Source: DAISKN01 sp963716925 (GTDB taxonomy: Bacteria; Acidobacteriota; Vicinamibacteria; Marinacidobacterales; SMYC01). Taken from it: a stretch of 64,000 nt of DNA. Under the pieces are notes generated by a model that made no database searches, was not told the origin of the DNA, and was given only the letters and a program-made list of their open reading frames with translations. This document shows positions 59,445 to 64,000 of this stretch, piece by piece; positions within the stretch are counted from its first letter, which is position 1, and each line of letters opens with the position of its first letter. The position numbers and the translations under genes are program-made. The stretch covers positions 310,001 through 374,000 of the forward strand of contig CAVQUX010000014.1 of NCBI GenBank assembly GCA_963716925.1, in the 5' to 3' direction.

Positions 59445-59875
59445 GTAAGTAGATCCGCGACCGGGATCTCGACGTCCGGCATCCCGGGAACCTTCAGAAC
59501 GTCGCCGGATTGGACTCCGAACACCTCACGGTAGTTGCCGTCGAGAGGCTTTCGAAGGACCCAGATCTGCGACTCCTCGAGGTCCACGATCCAGAGCTCC
59601 GGGGCTCCCGCGGCTGCGTAGCGAGGCATCTTGACGAATTGATCGAACGCCAGGGTCGTGTCCGCGACCTCGATCACCAGAAGCGCTTCGCTCGCCCGGG
59701 GAAGGTCCTCGGCCACAGTCTCGGACCGAGGTCTCAGCAAGACGACGTCCGGGCAAAAGGCATCGTCCTCCGAGATGCCGAGAGGGGTATGGATGTCGAG
59801 GAGAGTGCGCTCGCCGATCCGCCGAAGAACCGGGATGAGCTTCGTCACACAGATAACCCACGGAAGTCCCGTCAC
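59402..59875 (-). CDS. Uma2-like (DUF820) nuclease-fold protein, N-terminus missing
   Basis: A 157-residue Uma2 domain: FCPDVVLLRP, ALLVIEVADTTLAFD with the following K, and GAPELWIVDLEESQIWVLRKP, which carry the PD-E-K nuclease-like residues. Usual Uma2 proteins are about 190 residues and start with a DEYHRM-type region and GEI-x-x-M, absent here. The gene seems 5'-truncated next to the PIN gene. Function of Uma2 proteins is unclear; a restriction-endonuclease-like fold is known. The last residues overlap the kinase-tail remnant. Confidence 0.75.
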   Translation of the reverse strand: MTGLPWVICVTKLIPVLRRIGERTLLDIHTPLGISEDDAFCPDVVLLRPRSETVAEDLPRASEALLVIEVADTTLAFDQFVKMPRYAAAGAPELWIVDLEESQIWVLRKPLDGNYREVFGVQSGDVLKVPGMPDVEIPVADLLTQFSTGASRFSSSN

Positions 59876-59899
59876 CTGTCCGCGCGAGTCCAGACCGAC

Positions 59900-60364
59900 T
59901 CAAACCGAAGCCAGAGATCGAAAGAACTCGACGGGGGAGGCAATCCGCAGTCCCGTCCTTTCGGCGACTGCGGACGAGAAGTGCCGCCGATTATGCGTGA
60001 GAAACCAGTCAGGACGGCTGTGTAGCGCCGAGAGCAAGACGGGGACGTCGGCCTCGTGACGGATGAGAGCGCGGGATCGGGCGACTTCGGCGGCCCCCGG
60101 GGGGGCCACGATTTCGGGCTTCGCCAGCTTGAGGAGTTCAAGGTAGTCGTCGACGATTCGTCGGGCTTCCCTTTCACCGAAACTCGAAGCTCGCGACAGA
60201 AGGTTGGTCTCGACTTCCTGCCGAACGACCTCGGCCAACACCATTCGGCAGACGCGCGCTGCGCAGAGCGACAGGACCGCTTTATCCAGCCCCCAGGGTG
60301 AGAGGATACCACCCGTAAGCACGTTGGAATCGAGGAAAAGCCGGAGCCGTGCGGCTCGCGTCAT
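59900..60364 (-). CDS. PIN-domain ribonuclease toxin
   Basis: A 154-residue PIN domain: first metal aspartate D12 in LFLDSNVLTGG, the central acidic pair in HEADVPVLLSAL and the end LTHNRRHF. PIN toxins (VapC type) cleave tRNA or rRNA with Mg. Its ATG overlaps the antitoxin stop by one base (TGATG), the classical arrangement of a toxin-antitoxin operon. The antitoxin directly upstream is an AbrB-type protein. Confidence 0.88.
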   Translation of the reverse strand: MTRAARLRLFLDSNVLTGGILSPWGLDKAVLSLCAARVCRMVLAEVVRQEVETNLLSRASSFGEREARRIVDDYLELLKLAKPEIVAPPGAAEVARSRALIRHEADVPVLLSALHSRPDWFLTHNRRHFSSAVAERTGLRIASPVEFFRSLASV

Positions 60365-60711
60365 CAGCGTTTTGCGTTCGAGCTCTTGCGGCGGCTTTTC
60401 GACCTCTGCCGACGCTTCGCCAGATCGGGATACAGCCGCGCATACACGACCTCACGGGCCTCGGGCAAGCTGGCGAGAACGTCGGCGGCTTCTATCCCAC
60501 GACTCGAAAACGCCTTCGCCACGCGATCGCAGAGCTCACGGAAACGCGTTTGCTCCGGGATCAAGAGGAGGGCGTTTCCCACTTGCACCACAGCAAAAGG
60601 TGCTCCGGCATCGAGGGCCAGCGACCGGCGGTACTCTTTGGGGATCGTCAGTTGCCCTTTCTCCCCGAGCCGAGTGGTCGCCAGGAGCTCGACGGTGTCA
60701 GCAGTTTCCAT
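60364..60711 (-). CDS. AbrB/SpoVT-type antitoxin
   Basis: A 115-residue protein: swapped-hairpin DNA-binding domain TTRLGEKGQLTIPKEYRRSL in the first 45 residues, and a helical, basic C-terminus (RRQRSKSRRKSSNAKR) likely to bind the PIN toxin. The ATG at METADTV was chosen because the upstream extension covers the promoter and operator. A 7-3-7 palindrome sits 14 bases before this start and fits autoregulation by the antitoxin. Confidence 0.87.
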   Translation of the reverse strand: METADTVELLATTRLGEKGQLTIPKEYRRSLALDAGAPFAVVQVGNALLLIPEQTRFRELCDRVAKAFSSRGIEAADVLASLPEAREVVYARLYPDLAKRRQRSKSRRKSSNAKR

Positions 60712-60724
60712 GATATTGACCTTC

Positions 60725-60741
60725 GGTAGGAATTTCCTACC
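60725..60741. promoter_or_regulatory. Operator dyad of the AbrB-PIN operon
   Basis: GGTAGGA-ATT-TCCTACC is a perfect inverted repeat lying 14 bases upstream of the antitoxin ATG. On the minus strand it follows a TACACT -10-like element (60743-60748), so a bound protein would block transcription. AbrB-type antitoxins commonly autoregulate this way. Confidence 0.7.
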
Positions 60742-60783
60742 TAGTGTATCGCCCATGGAGTCCCGACGCAATCGCGCTTCCAA

Positions 60784-61770
60784 TCATCTCTTTCCCGCCA
60801 GGAACTCGTCCACCCTCTCCGGCATGAAACTGTTGGCGCTGAACGCGTGGGGGAGGGCCTCGTCGAACGTCGTGAGGCGGAAGTGCCCGTCCCCATCCGT
60901 AAGGATGAGGCGAATCGGAGGCTTCCCCGTCTTGACGTTGAAGCTCGAGAACTCGTACCCGTACTGCCGCTCGCGGTAGCTCACCCGGGGCCAGGCGCCC
61001 TTCTCTCCCACGACGACGATGGCTTCGACGAAGTAGTCCTTCTCCGTCGCCGCCTGCTGCAGCAGCCCTCCGAGGGGATAGCGGTAGTGAAAGGCGGCGT
61101 CGTCGACTCCGGCGGCGCGGTACAGGGCCCCCGAGTAGGAGATGGCGGCGGCGCCCGCGTGATGGACGCTCGAGGTGAACAGATCGACCCCTCCTTCGCG
61201 CGCCCGTGTCGCTTCGGCGACCAGACGATCGAGGACCTCGGGCGAGAGAGGAATCTCGGATGCCGCCACCTCTGGAAATTTCTCCTCGGAGACGAGGGCG
61301 TCGCGGAAACGCCGGACATGAACCAGTCCCGTCGAGCTCTCGCCGCAGACGGCGAGAAGCCTCTCGACGTCGAGCGTCGCTACCTGATAGTCCCGGCAGT
61401 CGCCGCAGGAGAGGCTGTCGCCGCAGCGTTCGGCATAGTAGGCGATGAAGCGGACCTTCTCCCGCGTCGTCTCGGGGCCGAAGAGGCTGATGGCGTGGTT
61501 CACGAGAGAGGACTCACCGTGAATCGCCTCCGGGACTTCGTACTCGGTGTTGCCGCCTACCACCACCTGGTCTTCGACCACCGTCGCCGCACGCACCTGG
61601 AACTTCGAGAGCGGCGGGTAGGTTCCCGCCTCGGCCGCGGCATCGAGGGCGCGGAAGATTTCCCTCTCGAGCTTCGCGTCCGACATGGGCTCCGCCATCT
61701 TCCATCGGGACCCGTCTTTCGTCTCGCAGGCGAGCCCGAGGAACGACAGCGCCAGGAAGGCCGCTCTCAT
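60784..61770 (-). CDS. Exported double-domain cytidine-deaminase-like lipoprotein
   Basis: A 328-residue protein starting MRAAFLALSFLGLAC: lipobox L13-A-C15, so lipid-anchored. The first deaminase domain has VVGGNTEYEVPEAIHGESS with H84 and E86, and S121-C122-G-D-C125 as the zinc cysteines, the HxE...CxxC cytidine deaminase site. The second half (ISYSGALYRAAGVDDAAFHY, YGYEFSSFN) looks like a second, non-catalytic deaminase fold. Cytidine deaminases are cytoplasmic in known cases, so export is unusual. The ATG overlaps the stop of the SAH/MTA-deaminase-like gene. Confidence 0.8.
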   Translation of the reverse strand: MRAAFLALSFLGLACETKDGSRWKMAEPMSDAKLEREIFRALDAAAEAGTYPPLSKFQVRAATVVEDQVVVGGNTEYEVPEAIHGESSLVNHAISLFGPETTREKVRFIAYYAERCGDSLSCGDCRDYQVATLDVERLLAVCGESSTGLVHVRRFRDALVSEEKFPEVAASEIPLSPEVLDRLVAEATRAREGGVDLFTSSVHHAGAAAISYSGALYRAAGVDDAAFHYRYPLGGLLQQAATEKDYFVEAIVVVGEKGAWPRVSYRERQYGYEFSSFNVKTGKPPIRLILTDGDGHFRLTTFDEALPHAFSANSFMPERVDEFLAGKR

Positions 61771-63152
61771 TTCAAGCTGTCCAGGATCTTCTTCTGGATC
61801 TCGCGGGCCTTCGCCATGACCGCGTTCTCGTCGAGAGTGAGCATCTTCCGGTCGCGCAGGATGACCCGTCCATCGACCAGGACCGTCTTCACGTGGGCAC
61901 CTTTGATGGCGTAGACCAGGTGGGAGTAGACGTCGTACATCGGCGTGAGCTCCGGTTGACGGACGTCGATCAAAACGACGTCGGCGCGCTTTCCCGCCTC
62001 GAGCGATCCGACGAGAGCGTCGAGCCCGAGAGCCTTCGCTCCGCCGCGGGTCGCCATCCGGAAGACTTCCCTCGCGGGCATCACCGTGGGGTCGGAGCGG
62101 ACGAGCTTGTGGACCTTGGCGGCGGTGTCCATCTCCTCGAAGAGGTCGAGGTTGTTGTTGCTCGCGGGGCCGTCGGTTCCGAGGCCCACCGTCACTCCGG
62201 CGGCGAGGAGATCGGGCACCCGCGCGAGACCCGATGCGCCCTTCATGTTGCTCTCGGGATTATGAGAAACCGCGACTCCCCGCTTCGCGAGAAGCGCTAT
62301 GTCGGTGTCGGTCAGGGTGATGGCGTGATGGAGGATCATCCCCGGCCCGAGGAGGTTCCTCTCTTCGAGAAGCGTCGCCGCCGTCTCCCCGTACTTCGCT
62401 CGCACCGCCACGTCCTCCTCCGCCGCCTCATGGGCGTGGAGCTGGAAGGGAACTTGGTAGCGGCGGGAGAGCTCCCGCGCTTTCGCCACCACCTCGAGAT
62501 CGGTGGTGTAGAGCGCGTGCGGGGCGACGGAAGGAACGATGCGCGGATGATCCCTCCACTTGAGGATGAGCGCCTCGGTCGCCCGCAGCGCATCTTCCGG
62601 AGTCTCGAAGTCGGGCGCCTTGAACCCGATGATGGTCTGACCGAGAACTGCGCGGAGACCCGCCTCGTCGACCGCCTTCGCGATCGACTCCTCGAAGTAG
62701 TACATGTCGATGAACGTCGTGGTGCCGCTCCGCGCCATCTCGATCGCGGAAAGGAGCGTTCCCCAGTAGCTGAACTCCTCGTCGACGTTTCTCGCCTCGG
62801 CGGGAAAGATGAAGTCGTTCAGCCACTCCATGAGCTTCATGTCGTCCGCGATGCCGCGGAGGAGCGACATGGGGACGTGGCCGTGGGAGTTGACGAGGCC
62901 GGGAATGACGAGCATACCCGTGGCATCGAGCGTTTCCTCCGCCTGCGGAAAGAGCGCTCCGCGGTCGAGCACGGAAACGATTCGATTTCCCTCGACCGCG
63001 ACGGCGCCTCCCTCGACCACGCGGTACTCGTCGTCCATGGTGACCACGGTGCCCCCGGCGATCAGGAGGTCCACGCGTCCTTGCCCGAACGCCGAAGTCC
63101 CGACAAAGAGCATCGCGGCGAGCGTGTTACACTCGGCTCGTTTCGCGCCCAT
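61767..63152 (-). CDS. Exported amidohydrolase of the SAH/MTA deaminase (TrzA/AtzA-like) family
   Basis: About 461 residues from MGAKRAECNTLAAMLF, with a hydrophobic segment ending TSAFGQG, a signal peptide. The core has all deaminase marks: LVIPGLVNSHGHVPMSLLRG (abridged), TTTFIDMYYFEESIAKAVDE, HAHEAAEE, HHAITLTD and VGLGTDGPASNNNLDLFEEM. These are the zinc and catalytic residues of 5-methylthioadenosine/S-adenosylhomocysteine deaminases. Family members deaminate purine nucleoside derivatives or guanine- and triazine-like rings. Coupled by overlap to the cytidine-deaminase-like lipoprotein and divergent from the GWxTD gene. Confidence 0.87.
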   Translation of the reverse strand: MGAKRAECNTLAAMLFVGTSAFGQGRVDLLIAGGTVVTMDDEYRVVEGGAVAVEGNRIVSVLDRGALFPQAEETLDATGMLVIPGLVNSHGHVPMSLLRGIADDMKLMEWLNDFIFPAEARNVDEEFSYWGTLLSAIEMARSGTTTFIDMYYFEESIAKAVDEAGLRAVLGQTIIGFKAPDFETPEDALRATEALILKWRDHPRIVPSVAPHALYTTDLEVVAKARELSRRYQVPFQLHAHEAAEEDVAVRAKYGETAATLLEERNLLGPGMILHHAITLTDTDIALLAKRGVAVSHNPESNMKGASGLARVPDLLAAGVTVGLGTDGPASNNNLDLFEEMDTAAKVHKLVRSDPTVMPAREVFRMATRGGAKALGLDALVGSLEAGKRADVVLIDVRQPELTPMYDVYSHLVYAIKGAHVKTVLVDGRVILRDRKMLTLDENAVMAKAREIQKKILDSLK

Positions 63153-64000
63153 GAGCTTCCTCCTCTTCGCTTTCTCGCTCGCGCTCCAGGCCGCCCCCGG
63201 GGAGCGGGCCACCGCGCCCGTCTTCCGCGGCCAGGGAGACGGCAGGATCGTTCTCCTCGAAGTGCCGGAGAACGTATCCCTCGAGTTCTTCGTTGTCCAG
63301 TGCAGCCGCGCCGATGCGCCCGATGGGCAAGCGGCGGTCTTCGCCGTCTACCGCTCGGGAGAGCGGGGAAGCCCGAGCGAGGCTCGTGCGGGAGAGAGCT
63401 ATCGGGACGAGAAATCCCGGGTGGCTTTTCGAATCGAGGCGGGAGCCACTCCCTTCGCTCCCGGCGACACGTTCAGCTTCGTCACCTTCGAGGACCTATC
63501 CCGGATCGACGAGCTCCTCGAGCGCTGGATCGATCAGTACGTGAAATGGATCATCTCTCGGGAGGAGCGAGCGCGGTTCGAATCGTTGAGCGAGCCCGCG
63601 GAGAAGCTCGGGTTCATCGAATCCTTCTGGCTCCGCCGGGACCCCACTCCGGAAACGCCTCTGAACGAAGCCCGCGAGGAGCACGCCCGCAGGTTCGCCT
63701 ACGCTCTCCAGAATTTCGGCGCGGGGACGCCGGGTTGGGCCACGGATCGAGGGCAAGATCTATATCCTCCTCGGCGCACCGCACACGATCGAGCGCAATC
63801 CCGCGGGCCGCACCGCTTTCGAGCGCCCTTCCGAGGTCTGGACCTACAACAACGCCCAGAACCCGAGGCTTCCGGCGACGATGGACATCGCGTTCGTCGA
63901 CTTCACGGCGACCGGGCGATTCGAGATCGTCTCCTCTTCGAACCTCGACGTGGTCGCTCCGCTCCGGACCAACCTCGGGTACGCCATGAGCGAGCTCGAG
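63151..64000 (+). CDS. GWxTD-domain protein (partial, one frameshift)
   Basis: It starts MSFLLFAFSLALQAAPGE (signal peptide) and runs open past the window end. The first frame reaches FGAGTPGWATDRG; the GWxTD motif should continue KIYILLGAP, which is found in the next frame, together with FERPSEVWTYNN and AFVDFTATGRFEIVSS. One extra base in the GGGC run at about 63751 explains it. GWxTD proteins of Acidobacteriota have unknown function. Its start overlaps that of the divergent deaminase (2 shared bases), so promoters must lie within coding sequence. Confidence 0.8.
   Translation, partial: MSFLLFAFSLALQAAPGERATAPVFRGQGDGRIVLLEVPENVSLEFFVVQCSRADAPDGQAAVFAVYRSGERGSPSEARAGESYRDEKSRVAFRIEAGATPFAPGDTFSFVTFEDLSRIDELLERWIDQYVKWIISREERARFESLSEPAEKLGFIESFWLRRDPTPETPLNEAREEHARRFAYALQNFGAGTPGWATDRGQDLYPPRRTAHDRAQSRGPHRFRAPFRGLDLQQRPEPEASGDDGHRVRRLHGDRAIRDRLLFEPRRGRSAPDQPRVRHERAR

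Noticed and set aside
1..64000. tRNA, rRNA, CRISPR or insertion-sequence features
   Set aside because: No tRNA T-arm pattern in a foldable context, no regularly spaced repeats and no transposase-like proteins were found by eye on either strand.

Overview
The window is a GC-rich bacterial chromosome segment, densely packed on both strands. Its families (large TonB-dependent receptor with a carboxypeptidase-regulatory N-terminus, TPR and CRTAC1/ASPIC-UnbV proteins, DUF1592/DUF1552/ankyrin triad, PATAN/DUF4388 protein, GWxTD-domain protein, many Tat and Sec signals) fit an Acidobacteriota-like, metagenome-type genome. That assignment is inference from gene content. No rRNA, tRNA, CRISPR array or intact transposon was seen. 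No gene-free stretch exceeds about 300 bases.

Layout. 0-10.2 kb: a truncated AraC regulator divergent from an NmrA-like reductase, a Tat-type phosphoesterase, a lipocalin-like protein coupled to a class D beta-lactamase, a PHP-domain protein, an MBL-fold hydrolase, an AraC-type activator, and a PQQ-propeller protein with a catalytically dead esterase domain. 10.4-17.2 kb: cupin, di-heme cytochrome c, SnoaL-like protein, sugar dehydrogenase/cytochrome c lipoprotein, metal-dependent hydrolase and a degraded nucleotidyltransferase pair. This block is flanked by duplicated gene ends (scars of the esterase gene and of the ankyrin gene), which record a rearrangement. 17.2-22.9 kb: ankyrin, DUF1552 and DUF1592 genes, the last two frameshifted. 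23-39.8 kb: transporters and central metabolism (EamA exporter, VOC/WYL pair, FAH-MFS-fumarase operon, GTP cyclohydrolase II, formate-THF ligase, class IV aminotransferase), a phosphodiesterase lipoprotein, a PATAN protein, an ACMSD-like hydrolase and a TIM-barrel/SUMF1 fusion.

39.8-48.2 kb: a run of co-directional genes starts from a near-consensus promoter: TonB receptor, TPR, CRTAC1, a Tat-exported queuosine-nucleotide glycosidase (Qng1/DUF2419) and a Sec-exported nucleoside hydrolase. 48.3-53.1 kb holds a secreted Exordium-like protein and a badly frameshifted secreted propeller/Calx-beta protein. 53.4-59.2 kb is a leftward operon: DMT-type permease, ribokinase, two more exported nucleoside hydrolases and a Tat amidase. 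59.4-60.7 kb holds a Uma2-like ORF and a PIN/AbrB toxin-antitoxin pair with a clear operator dyad. 60.8-63.2 kb encodes an exported double-domain cytidine-deaminase-like lipoprotein coupled to a signal-peptide-bearing SAH/MTA-deaminase-like amidohydrolase. The window ends in a GWxTD protein.

The most interesting theme is an apparent extracytoplasmic nucleoside-scavenging system. Exported deaminases and three exported nucleoside hydrolases would release bases and ribose in the periplasm. A permease and ribokinase would take the products in, and a separate exported Qng1 would free queuine from queuosine nucleotides. Family assignments are strong; the integrated pathway and the periplasmic location are inferences.
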